From the NCBI RefSeq assembly GCF_003967595.1, contig NZ_BIFW01000014.1, forward strand, positions 1 to 35,255: DNA of 35,255 nucleotides, in the 5' to 3' direction. The DNA comes from Companilactobacillus musae. Its GTDB lineage: Bacteria > Bacillota > Bacilli > Lactobacillales > Lactobacillaceae. The notes under the pieces were generated by a model that saw nothing but the letters and a program-made list of their open reading frames with translations, did no database searches and had not been told where the DNA came from. This document shows, one piece after another, positions 7,603 through 15,140 of this stretch; position 1 is the stretch's first letter; each line of letters starts with the position of its first letter. The position numbers and the translations under genes are program-made.

Positions 7603-8030
7603 TACTCTTGTACTGGGCCGACGATAGTTGAAACTACTGCTTCAATAGAAGAAACTAATGGGCTATCTGGAGTAATTCCTGATGCCGCAAAACGATCTTC
7701 CCACCATTGACTACGAATTTTTTGAACAGTATCGACAATTTTTTGCCCTTCAGTCGTCAAGTTCAAAATTTTTGTTTTTCCAGCTCCGTCAGTCTTTGTT
7801 AAATAGCTGAGTTTCTCCATTTTATTGATCTCACGGGTCGCCAAACCCTTGTCAATTACCAAAGAACGAGCCACTTGGTTTTGACTAATATTTTCATAAT
7901 CACTTACAGCCAGCAAAATACATGCCGCAGTCGGATTAAGGTTGATTTCATTGAATTTTTCCCTAGTATCCTTGTAATACTGTCTATGTAAGATAGAAAT
8001 ATCTTGTGCTAAGTAGCCAATGTTTTTCAT
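7602..8030 (-). CDS. MarR-family regulator, likely controls alsS-alsD
   Basis: 142 residues with the MarR winged-helix layout: a helical N-terminus, recognition region SQNQVARSLVIDKGLATREINKME (about 50-75), wing KTDGAGKTKILNLTTEG, and C-terminal dimer helices. Such proteins are usually ligand-released repressors. It is divergent from alsS with 113 bases between starts, and an 18-bp perfect palindrome there covers the predicted alsS -35 box. Control of the acetolactate pathway is therefore likely, whereas Bacillus uses the LysR-type AlsR. The inducer is unknown. Confidence 0.85.
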   Translation of the reverse strand: MKNIGYLAQDISILHRQYYKDTREKFNEINLNPTAACILLAVSDYENISQNQVARSLVIDKGLATREINKMEKLSYLTKTDGAGKTKILNLTTEGQKIVDTVQKIRSQWWEDRFAASGITPDSPLVSSIEAVVSTIVGPVQE

Positions 8031-8058
8031 TTATTTACACTCCAATGAAAAGTTTTCT

Positions 8059-8090
8059 GTGTTGACAAATCAACACGAATGATTTATTTT
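8059..8090 (+). promoter_or_regulatory. Probable MarR operator over the alsS promoter
   Basis: GTGTTGA-CAAA-TCAACAC (8059-8076) is a perfect inverted repeat. It contains TTGACA (8062-8067), which has a weak -10 candidate TATTTT (8085-8090) at 17 bases. The overlap suggests that binding blocks RNA polymerase. Confidence 0.65.
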
Positions 8091-8143
8091 TTATCTATAA
8101 ATGATTATAGAACAAAACTTAATAAAAAAAGAGGTCAGAAATA

Positions 8144-9823
8144 ATGTCAGAACAACCTAATGGCGCTCAAGCCTTGATTCAAACCATGATCAATCAAGGA
8201 GTTAAATATGTTTTCGGATTGCCTGGTGCTAAGATCGATCAATTATTTGAATCACTCGAACACAACGATGATCCCAAAACTCCTAAACTTATTATTACAC
8301 GTCACGAACAAAATGCATCTTTCATCGCTGCTGGTATTGGACGTTTAACTGGTAAGCCCGGTGTTGTTGCTACAACTTCAGGTCCTGGAGTTTCAAACCT
8401 TACTACTGGTTTAATTACAGCTACTTCTGAAGGTGATCCAGTTGTTGCTCTTGGTGGTCAAGTTCCCAGAAACGATATTGCTAGATTAACGCACCAAAGT
8501 ATCTCAAGTAAAGAACTATTATCGGCTGCTACTAAAGACAGCGTGGAAGTTCAAGATGCTAATAATTTGTCGGAATCCTTTGCAAACGCTTACCAAAATG
8601 CTACTGCTGCTAAGGCCGGAGCAACTTTCATGTCAATTCCTCAAGATGTTTTGAATGATACCGTTACTCGCGAAACAATCCACAACTTATCACCAATTGA
8701 ACAAGGTGGTGCTGACCAAGAAACTGTTAACAAGATTATTGAAAAAATTCAAAATGCTAAACTTCCTGTTATCCTAGCGGGTATGCGCTCATCTACCAAT
8801 GAAGTAACTCACAAGATCCACAAGTTCTTGCACAAATTCTCAATTCCTGTTGTTGAAACCTTCCAAGGCGCCGGTGTTATCTCTCGTGACCTTGAAAAGA
8901 ATTATTATGGTCGTGTCGGACTATTCCGTAATCAAATCGGTGATACTATCCTTAAAGAAAGTGATTTGATTATCGCTGTCGGTTACGATCCTATCGAATA
9001 TGAAGCCCGTAACTGGAATGTTGGTCGTACCGGTGAAATCATCAATCTTGATAGTATTACTCCTGAAATCACTAATGATTATCAACCTGACCTTATTGTT
9101 CAAGCTGACATTGCTAAAACACTAGACGAAGTTAGTGAGCAATTGCCTGCTGATATCGACTTAGGTTCCGATATGCACAAGCATTTGGCTGATCAACAAG
9201 AGAAGTTCACCAAAAAAGACGCTATCCCTGAAAACCACTCTGATAAAAATGGTGTTCATCCCCTAGCAATCATTCATGCACTCCAAAACCAAGTTAATGA
9301 TAATACTACTGTTACCGTTGATGTCGGTAGTCTTTATATTTGGATGGCACGTCACTTTAGAAGTTACAAGCCAAGACACTTACTCTTCAGTAATGGTATG
9401 CAAACACTTGGTGTAGCCTTGCCTTGGGCAATTGCTGCTGCTTTGGAACGTCCCGAACAACCAGTCGTTTCAGTAGCTGGTGATGGTGGCTTCCTCTTCT
9501 CTGGTCAAGAACTAGAAACTGCTGTTCGTTTAAATCTCAATATCGTTCAATTAATTTGGGATGACGGATATTATGACATGGTTCGTTTCCAAGAAGTTGC
9601 TAAGTATGGACATGATGCTGGTGTTAAATTGGGTTCAGTCGACTTCGTTAAGTATGCTGAAAGTTTTGGTGCTACTGGTATGCGTGTCGATAGAGCTGAA
9701 GATCTTGAACCAATGTTAGCAAAAGCCTTTGCTACAAAGGGACCAGTTGTAATCCACATTCCCGTTGATTATTCTGACAATATCAAATTATCATCCAAGT
9801 TGGTTGATGACGTCTTGAACTAA
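8144..9823 (+). CDS. alsS: Catabolic acetolactate synthase
   Basis: A 559-residue thiamine-diphosphate enzyme joining two pyruvates into 2-acetolactate with release of CO2. Family marks are the cofactor-activating Glu55 in RHEQNASF, the central FAD-like domain region without the anabolic subunit's features, and the thiamine-diphosphate motif beginning GDGGFLFSGQELETAV and ending LIWDDGYYDMV, typical of the catabolic AlsS group. It is cytoplasmic. alsD follows after 19 bases, so the pair turns pyruvate into acetoin, relieving acid stress and making a buttery aroma compound precursor. GAGG lies 9 bases before the start. Confidence 0.95.
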   Translation: MSEQPNGAQALIQTMINQGVKYVFGLPGAKIDQLFESLEHNDDPKTPKLIITRHEQNASFIAAGIGRLTGKPGVVATTSGPGVSNLTTGLITATSEGDPVVALGGQVPRNDIARLTHQSISSKELLSAATKDSVEVQDANNLSESFANAYQNATAAKAGATFMSIPQDVLNDTVTRETIHNLSPIEQGGADQETVNKIIEKIQNAKLPVILAGMRSSTNEVTHKIHKFLHKFSIPVVETFQGAGVISRDLEKNYYGRVGLFRNQIGDTILKESDLIIAVGYDPIEYEARNWNVGRTGEIINLDSITPEITNDYQPDLIVQADIAKTLDEVSEQLPADIDLGSDMHKHLADQQEKFTKKDAIPENHSDKNGVHPLAIIHALQNQVNDNTTVTVDVGSLYIWMARHFRSYKPRHLLFSNGMQTLGVALPWAIAAALERPEQPVVSVAGDGGFLFSGQELETAVRLNLNIVQLIWDDGYYDMVRFQEVAKYGHDAGVKLGSVDFVKYAESFGATGMRVDRAEDLEPMLAKAFATKGPVVIHIPVDYSDNIKLSSKLVDDVLN

Positions 9824-9842
9824 AATAGAAAGAAGAATTCTC

Positions 9843-10553
9843 ATGTCAAAAACAAATATCCTTTACCAACATGGAACTTTAGCTTTGTTGGTCCCAGGAC
9901 TATTAGACGGAACCATCACTATGAAAGAATTGCTTGAACATGGTGATACTGGTATCGGTACCGGCGAAGGACTTAACGGGGAATTAATCATTCTTGATGG
10001 TGTTCCTTACCAAGTAGATAGCAACGGCAACGTAAATGTTGTTAAAGACGACTTCACCTTACCTTTTGCTAATAGTCACTTTGACGAATATCGTCATTTA
10101 ACTGATATCGACGGATTATCTCCTAAAGAAATTGAGAAAAAAATTTTGAGTATGACTAGTTCCAATACTTTCTTCTCAACTAAGATCCATGGTACTTTTA
10201 CTAATATTAAAACTAGAGCTGTTAAAAAATCAGAAAAACCTTATGCTACTTTAAGCAAAACTGCCGAAGATCAAAGTATCTTCCTAGAAGAATCAATTGA
10301 AGGTACTTTATTGAGTTACTACTCTCCACAGATTTTTGACGGGGCTGCCGTTGGTGGATTCCATCATCATTTTCTAGCCGACAATCATAAATTTGGTGGT
10401 CATGTTTTAGGATTCGGTGGAGCTAGTGGTGAAATTAAAGTTCAGCAATTCGATACCTTAGAACAACATTTACCTACCAAAAATACAGATTATATGAACT
10501 ATGATTTTTCAAAATGCGATATCCTTGGTGATATCCATAAAGCTGAAGGATAA
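9843..10553 (+). CDS. alsD: Alpha-acetolactate decarboxylase
   Basis: 236 residues; converts 2-acetolactate to acetoin. The zinc-binding histidines are in GGFHHHFLADNHKFGGHVLGF (171-191), matching the family's HxH...H pattern. Conserved VDGVPYQ-like (LDGVPYQVDSNG) and TTFF-like (NTFFSTKIHG) blocks are also seen. It is the second gene of the alsS-alsD operon and ends at a strong terminator. Confidence 0.95.
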   Translation: MSKTNILYQHGTLALLVPGLLDGTITMKELLEHGDTGIGTGEGLNGELIILDGVPYQVDSNGNVNVVKDDFTLPFANSHFDEYRHLTDIDGLSPKEIEKKILSMTSSNTFFSTKIHGTFTNIKTRAVKKSEKPYATLSKTAEDQSIFLEESIEGTLLSYYSPQIFDGAAVGGFHHHFLADNHKFGGHVLGFGGASGEIKVQQFDTLEQHLPTKNTDYMNYDFSKCDILGDIHKAEG

Positions 10554-10554
10554 C

Positions 10555-10588
10555 AAAAAGACGATCTCATTGTGAGATCGTCTTTTTT
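10555..10588. terminator. Bidirectional terminator after alsD
   Basis: AAAAGACGATCTCA pairs perfectly with TGAGATCGTCTTTT around a 3-base loop. It serves alsD and the convergent first EamA gene. Confidence 0.92.
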
Positions 10589-11462
10589 AGTCTGCAAACC
10601 TAATTGAAACCCAAACACTACCCAAAATCAAAACTGACCCTAAAGCAAAGCCCCAAGTTAATCCTTCACCTAATAACAACCAACCTAACAATGTTCCTAC
10701 AACCGGCTGTAATAAATAAAATAAACCTGATGCACTGGTACTGACCATCGTTAAACCTTTATTCCACATAACAAAAGCAGCTGCTGTGGATAAAGCTCCA
10801 ACATAGAATAAACAAGCTAAGACTTTAGGATCGAGAAAATTAACTGTCGTTAGAGCTGTTGCATCATTCAAGACAAATGGTGTTAAACAGACCATTGCGA
10901 CTATTGTTGAAATAATTGTAATTTGTAACGCACTATAATTAGGTAATTTTTGAATCAAAACTGACATTAAAGACCATGTCAAAGCTGCCAAGATCAGAAA
11001 CAAAACGCCAATTAAAATATGTTTTCCTGAGAGGTGAACTCCAACAATCATCACAACACCTAAAGTTGCCATAATCAGTGAAATTATTTTAATCCGATTC
11101 AACTTTTCCTTTAAAATCAACCATGCAAAAATAACCATAAATGTTGGCGTAGCCGACGTCACCACTGCACCCGTTTGAGCACTGGAAAACCAAGTTCCAG
11201 TTTCCTGTGCAACTAACGAAACTGCATAGCCAGTTAATCCAATCGGAATAAACCACTTCAGATCCTTAAATTTAAATTGCCACTTCTCTTTCTTGATCAA
11301 TGAAAAACCAATCAAAAAGATTATCGCTACGGCATACCGTAACCAAACCAATTGCAGCGGATGAATTTCACCTACGACTACCTTTACGGCTACAAACGTT
11401 CCACCCCAAATGCAGGCAGCGACGCTTAACAATATTGAACCAACTAACTTATTTGAATTCAT
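10587..11462 (-). CDS. EamA-family transporter 1 (drug/metabolite exporter superfamily)
   Basis: 291 residues with ten hydrophobic segments arranged as two EamA repeats (about 10-140 and 150-290), a cytoplasmic-membrane carrier of unknown substrate. Characteristic stretches are CIWGGTFVAVKVVV near the N-terminus, SSAQTGAVVTSATPTFMVIFAW, and GLFYLLQPVVGTLLGWLLLGE in the second half. It is a close paralog of the two following EamA genes on the same strand. It has its own leader and an extended -10 promoter (11572-11577). Confidence 0.9.
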   Translation of the reverse strand: MNSNKLVGSILLSVAACIWGGTFVAVKVVVGEIHPLQLVWLRYAVAIIFLIGFSLIKKEKWQFKFKDLKWFIPIGLTGYAVSLVAQETGTWFSSAQTGAVVTSATPTFMVIFAWLILKEKLNRIKIISLIMATLGVVMIVGVHLSGKHILIGVLFLILAALTWSLMSVLIQKLPNYSALQITIISTIVAMVCLTPFVLNDATALTTVNFLDPKVLACLFYVGALSTAAAFVMWNKGLTMVSTSASGLFYLLQPVVGTLLGWLLLGEGLTWGFALGSVLILGSVWVSIRFAD

Positions 11463-11580
11463 AATACTATTCCTTTTTTCACTGGATCTCTCTTGAAATT
11501 CGACAGCGGGACTATCATTTTACAACGATAATCGGAACATTTGATTCTTGAGGAGGCCTTATTAATTCTAGATTATAGCA
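11463..11580 (-). promoter_or_regulatory. Promoter and structured leader of EamA gene 1
   Basis: On the minus strand the extended -10 TGCTATAAT (TATAAT at 11572-11577) starts a leader of about 105 bases. The leader contains AUGUUCC, then the hairpin GATTATC-N10-GATAGTC (11510-11533), then GAATTTCA. The same order occurs in front of the other two EamA genes. CCTCC in the leader could pair with a ribosome-binding site. No terminator is seen. Confidence 0.5.
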
Positions 11581-11617
11581 TTCCCAAAAATAATTATGGA
11601 ACATAAACATTAATTTT

Positions 11618-11660
11618 TATAAAAAAATAGTGCAGTGACTTTTTTTTCACAGTCACATAC
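11618..11660 (-). terminator. Possible terminator of EamA gene 2
   Basis: On the minus strand GTGACT pairs with AGTCAC around an A-rich loop and is followed, after a short gap, by seven Ts. It is a weak stem. Confidence 0.45.
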
Positions 11661-11682
11661 ACCATCTTCTTACTTAAAAATA

Positions 11683-12555
11683 TCATTCAAATTTAATAGA
11701 GATCCAAACACTCCCAATAATAAAAAGTGTCCCTAAAATGAAACCCAAAGTTATATTCTCATGTAGCAATAACACACCTAAGAGTGTTCCCACAATTGGT
11801 TGTAATAGGAAAAATAATCCTGAAACACTTGCATCAACTAGCATCAGTCCTTGATTCCACATTACAAAAGCACCAGCTGTTGATATTACTCCCAAATATA
11901 ATAAACAAAATATCACTTCTGGATTAAGAAAGTTTACTTTTGAAAGCATTGCCGTGTCAGATAAAACTACGGGTGTTAAACAAATAATAGCCACTATTGT
12001 TGACATAATAGTTATCTGTAAGGAACTATAAGTATCTACCTTTTTTATCAAAACAGACATCAAGGCCCAAGTAAGTGCTGCAATTATTAGTGAAATAACA
12101 CCCTTTAAGATAGATTTCCCTGTAAGATGAATTCCGACAATCATCACAACACCCAAAGTTGCCATAACTACAGAGATAATTTTCACTTTTGTTAATTTCT
12201 CTTTTAATAACAACCACGCAAACACAATCATAAATGTAGGTGTCGATGACGTTATAACGGCCCCAGTTTGTGCGCTAGATAGCCAAGTCCCTGTTTCTTG
12301 AAAAACAATTGAAATTGTATTTCCGATTATTCCAATCAAGAATACTAATTTAATATCATGCCAATTAATATGCCATTTTTCTTTTTTTAGGACAGAAAAA
12401 CCAATCAAAAAGATAATAGCGACTATATATCTCAGCCAAACTAACTGTAAAGGATGAATCTTTTCCACAATTAATTTAACAACTACAAACATACCTCCCC
12501 AAATACAGGCAGATAGACTTAATAAAATTGGACCTAAAACTTTTTTTGAATTCAT
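11683..12555 (-). CDS. EamA-family transporter 2
   Basis: 290 residues, ten hydrophobic segments in two EamA repeats, very similar to its neighbours throughout (CIWGGMFVVVKLIV, SSAQTGAVITSSTPTFMIVF, GLFFLLQPIVGTLLGVLLL). Substrate unknown; relatives export amino acids, purines or other metabolites. It has its own promoter and an unusual leader containing a 15-codon ORF. Tandem duplication with divergence is the likely origin of the triplet. Confidence 0.9.
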   Translation of the reverse strand: MNSKKVLGPILLSLSACIWGGMFVVVKLIVEKIHPLQLVWLRYIVAIIFLIGFSVLKKEKWHINWHDIKLVFLIGIIGNTISIVFQETGTWLSSAQTGAVITSSTPTFMIVFAWLLLKEKLTKVKIISVVMATLGVVMIVGIHLTGKSILKGVISLIIAALTWALMSVLIKKVDTYSSLQITIMSTIVAIICLTPVVLSDTAMLSKVNFLNPEVIFCLLYLGVISTAGAFVMWNQGLMLVDASVSGLFFLLQPIVGTLLGVLLLHENITLGFILGTLFIIGSVWISIKFE

Positions 12556-12700
12556 GTAAATTTCCTTCCGTTATTTAACTTCATCTGAAATTAACCAACG
12601 GAACTACCCGTTGATTAACGGATAGTTGGAACATCACATTCATTTAATGGTGAATAAATCATTCTCACACCTTCTTTTTTACAAACAAAAAAGATTATAT
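12556..12700 (-). promoter_or_regulatory. Promoter and leader RNA of EamA gene 2 with alternative hairpins
   Basis: Extended -10 TGATATAAT (TATAAT at 12694-12699) starts a leader of about 135 bases. Three helices share sequence and cannot all form at once. P1 is ACTATCCGTT with AACGGGTAGT. P2 is TTAATCAACGG with CCGTTGGTTAA. P3 is CCGTT-TTAATTTC with GAAGTTAA-AACGG, ending right at the ribosome-binding site GGAAGG. The 5' arm of P1 lies within the small leader ORF. Confidence 0.6.
12615..12662 (-). CDS. Candidate 15-residue leader peptide of EamA gene 2
   Basis: ATG at 12662 with AGAAGG about 8 bases upstream begins MIYSPLNECDVPTIR and stops inside the loop of helix P1. A ribosome on the last codons would block P1 and free P2, changing access to the EamA ribosome-binding site. 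The matching position in leader 1 can be read as a similar peptide (VPIIV) but lacks a start codon, so conservation may be of RNA rather than protein. Confidence 0.4.
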   Translation of the reverse strand: MIYSPLNECDVPTIR

Positions 12701-12736
12701 CACATTGCTACTCAATCCAATTTTCCATTTGAAAAA

Positions 12737-13564
12737 TCAAAAACTATTCATAAAAATTTTCAAATCATTTATAGAAGCAATTTTAAAAATATTTCGCATT
12801 GATGGAAAATTATTATCTTTCAACATTGCTAATGGTTTTAGCTGTTTTAAGCAGTAATTCATAGTTAGTTTAGTTCCACCAATAGTTCCCGTTTCAATCA
12901 CAATTACACCTAAACTTAGACCACTTTGCCATTCATCTCTAGCGGCCAAATACTGTGGTCTCACTTTTGTACCTAACGCATATGTGGAAAACAGCAAACC
13001 TCCACTTTCTAGTATTTCTTCAGCTAAAGTTTGATTTTCTTTAGGGTAAACTGGTTGATCCAGACCACCTGCCAAAACAGCAATCGTCTGTCCCTTGGAC
13101 TTTAGACATGTTTGATGCGCACACGTATCGCATCCTCTAGCCAAGCCACTGACGATCACAAAGCCGCTTTGAACCAAAGACTTTACAATTTTCTTCCCCT
13201 CAATTAGTCCATCTTTTGAAGGTTTACGCGTTCCTATCACGGCTATCTTAGATTGATTCAATAACTTTAGATTGCCTTGTGCATAAATTACAACTGGAAA
13301 GCTTTTTAATTTTAACAGGCTTTGTGGATAACCCTTTTCACGATAATTGATAATTCTAATTCCTAGTTCTTCAGCTTTATTCAACTCCGATTCGGCCAAT
13401 TCCAGGTAATTTTTCCATTCACTGACTGAAATATTTTTTCTAATTAACAGGTTATCCATCATAAATCGTGGATCATTTTGACTCTTTGAGATTTTTAAAA
13501 CTGTTTTATGCCCAACTTGTGGGATATGTAAACAAGCCAATATCAACAATGTTAATTCTCTCAT
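12737..13564 (-). CDS. DprA/Smf-family paralog (divergent)
   Basis: 275 residues. An N-terminal helical region (about 1-85) is followed by the DprA Rossmann-like domain: AVIGTRKPS (GSRxxS motif), GLARGCDTCAHQ and AVLAGGLDQPVYPKENQTLAEEI. True DprA loads RecA on incoming DNA during transformation. Here the conserved RNRIIAGLS block reads ARDEWQSGLS and the next motif reads TIGGTKLTM, so DNA binding may differ. The usual dprA neighbour (topA) is absent and the gene sits between EamA transporters, suggesting a second, specialised copy. AGGAGC is 7 bases before the start. Confidence 0.75.
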   Translation of the reverse strand: MRELTLLILACLHIPQVGHKTVLKISKSQNDPRFMMDNLLIRKNISVSEWKNYLELAESELNKAEELGIRIINYREKGYPQSLLKLKSFPVVIYAQGNLKLLNQSKIAVIGTRKPSKDGLIEGKKIVKSLVQSGFVIVSGLARGCDTCAHQTCLKSKGQTIAVLAGGLDQPVYPKENQTLAEEILESGGLLFSTYALGTKVRPQYLAARDEWQSGLSLGVIVIETGTIGGTKLTMNYCLKQLKPLAMLKDNNFPSMRNIFKIASINDLKIFMNSF

Positions 13565-13604
13565 CAGTATGCTCCTATCCTTGATTCTCTTTTAAAATTA
13601 CGCA

Positions 13605-13637
13605 CTAAAAAAGACGAATCCAATTGGATTCGTCTAA
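13605..13637 (-). terminator. Terminator of EamA gene 3
   Basis: AGACGAATCC and GGATTCGTCT form a perfect 10-bp stem with loop AATT. On the minus strand it is followed by six Ts. It separates EamA gene 3 from dprA-like. Confidence 0.88.
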
Positions 13638-13654
13638 AGTTTTATATTCAATTT

Positions 13655-14575
13655 TTAATTTAAACTACCTGCACTAGCACTGGCAATAGCTGTTTCAGCT
13701 GAACCGTCAAATTTAACTGAGATCCATACACTGGCTAAAATCATGGCTGAACCGATGACAAAGCCTACTGAAATCTGTTCACCAAGCAACAACCAACCTA
13801 AGAATGAACCAACGATTGGTTGAATCAAGTAAAACAAACCTGATGAACTGGCACTGATAACTTTTAGACCCTTATTCCACATTACGTAAGCCACGGCAGT
13901 TGAAACGGCACCGATATAAAGCAAACTGAGAATAACTTTTGGATCTAAGAAATTAATACTTGTGAGTGATGAAATATCGCTCAAAATAAATGGCGTCAAA
14001 GTAACTACTGCTACTACGGTTGACATAATAGTAATTTGTAAAGAACTGTAAGTCTTTACTTTTTTAACTAAGACAGACATCAAGGCCCAGGTGATGGCAG
14101 TGAGTACTAGGAGCATAACTCCCATAACAACGTTACTACCAGTCATCTTCAATCCGACAATCATCACAACACCTAAAATGGCGATGATAACTGAAAGGAT
14201 TTTAACCTTATCAAGTCGTTCTTTCAAAATTAACCATCCAAAGATAATCATGAATGCTGGAATGGTTGAAGTTATAACAGAACCGGTTTGAGCATTTGAC
14301 AAACCTGTACCCATTTCTTGGGCAACTAGAGAAATAGTATTTCCGATTATTCCGATCCAAAAGATTAATTTCAAATCAGGCCAATTGATATGCCATTTTT
14401 CTCCTTTTAAAACTGAGTATCCGATTAAAAATACTAATGAGATCAAGTACTCCAACCAAACTAGTTGAATTGGATGTACCTCATCGACGATAATTTTTAC
14501 AACTACGAACATCGCTCCCCAAATAATGGCGGCAATGCTTAATTCAATGGATCCGAGAACCCTTTTAGACTTCAT
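13655..14575 (-). CDS. EamA-family transporter 3
   Basis: 306 residues with two EamA repeats and ten membrane segments (IIWGAMFVVVKIIV, SNAQTGSVITSTIPAFMIIF, GLFYLIQPIVGSFLGWLLL). It has a short Ala/Ser-rich tail that the other two paralogs lack. The start at 14575 aligns with the paralogs' MNSKK start and is preferred over ATG at 14605, which precedes the GAAGGG ribosome-binding site. Its leader can hide that site by a 10-bp pairing. Substrate unknown. Confidence 0.9.
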   Translation of the reverse strand: MKSKRVLGSIELSIAAIIWGAMFVVVKIIVDEVHPIQLVWLEYLISLVFLIGYSVLKGEKWHINWPDLKLIFWIGIIGNTISLVAQEMGTGLSNAQTGSVITSTIPAFMIIFGWLILKERLDKVKILSVIIAILGVVMIVGLKMTGSNVVMGVMLLVLTAITWALMSVLVKKVKTYSSLQITIMSTVVAVVTLTPFILSDISSLTSINFLDPKVILSLLYIGAVSTAVAYVMWNKGLKVISASSSGLFYLIQPIVGSFLGWLLLGEQISVGFVIGSAMILASVWISVKFDGSAETAIASASAGSLN

Positions 14576-14706
14576 GAGTAATATTTCCCTTCGCTTTGAT
14601 TTCATTTTGAATTCATTGCTACGCTACCCTCGCGAATAGCCGAAATATTACTGCTGTCAATTAACGATAAATATTCACCTTCCTTATGGTTAACGTGTTT
14701 AGTATA
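14576..14706 (-). promoter_or_regulatory. Promoter and leader of EamA gene 3 with RBS-masking pairing
   Basis: TATACT (14701-14706, minus strand) has TTGTTT 16 bases upstream. In the leader, GTAATATTTC (14642-14651) is perfectly complementary to GAAATATTAC (14578-14587), which lies directly between the ribosome-binding site and the start codon. The enclosed GCTATT-N6-GGTAGC hairpin (14623-14640) matches the common hairpin of the other two EamA leaders in position and flanks. Confidence 0.6.
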
Positions 14707-14823
14707 ACAATGCTAGATAATAAAACAACGGCTTAGGAATGTTAAACGTTTTCAATTTGAATAATATAAATATTTTTATTATTTTATGATAAAGATTGAA
14801 TAGGTTGGACGTATTTAAGGATT

Positions 14824-14979
14824 CCGTCCTCCGCGACAAAGCGGATTTGGCTGGAACGTGGTGGGCACAGTTTTGAACCAACTCAAGTTCAGAGTTGTTT
14901 CAAAATCTGGCCTTTTCCTAAGCAATAAATTGCTAAGGAAAATTTCACCACTGAGCCAATCTGCTTTGTCACTCCGGAC
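14824..14979 (+). repeat. GGAACGTRGTGG element, complete copy A
   Basis: Outer left arm 14824-14852 and right arm 14946-14979 pair over about 30 bp with mismatches (GACAAAGC-GGAT/GGCT against AGCC-ATCTGCTTTGTC, GTGGTG against CACCAC). They enclose hairpin 1 (14871-14904, CAACTC-AAGTTCA-GAGTTG) and hairpin 2 (14913-14942). The core GGAACGTGGTGGGCAC is at 14853-14868. Small ORFs across it have no ribosome-binding site and are not real genes. The rest of the 14707-15016 gap shows nothing else. Confidence 0.85.
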
Positions 14980-15016
14980 TGATGTACTAGTCCTTCTTAC
15001 ATATAATTCTAGATAC

Positions 15017-15085
15017 AAAAAAACATCTATTTAGAATTAAACGATATTCATGAATATCACAAACTTCTAATATAGATGCTTCTTT
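15017..15085 (-). terminator. Long hairpin terminator of the alpha/beta hydrolase operon
   Basis: CATCTAT-TTAGAA and GATATTC on one side pair with GAATATC and TTCTAA-ATAGATG on the other, with bulges. On the minus strand seven Ts follow. The arm motif ATCTATTTAGAATT is shared with the hairpin at 21767. Confidence 0.8.
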
Positions 15086-15140
15086 ATATGCTTATATAAG
15101 ATCAAATTCAATTGGTTCAAGATCACTCTAATGTGTTCTT

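Noticed and set aside
10587-14706. Known riboswitch classes (guanidine, preQ1, SAM, purine) for the EamA leaders.
   Set aside because: None of the core consensus sequences I know matches the leaders; they are reported only as unassigned structured leaders.
14699-15018. Two overlapping minus-strand ORFs of 60 and 67 codons.
   Set aside because: They run through the structured repeat, have no ribosome-binding site, and their codons simply follow the hairpin arms.
15001-15100. Inverted repeats near 15.0 kb as ends of an insertion sequence.
   Set aside because: No transposase remnant lies between the repeats, and the hairpin is explained by a long terminator following the hydrolase gene.
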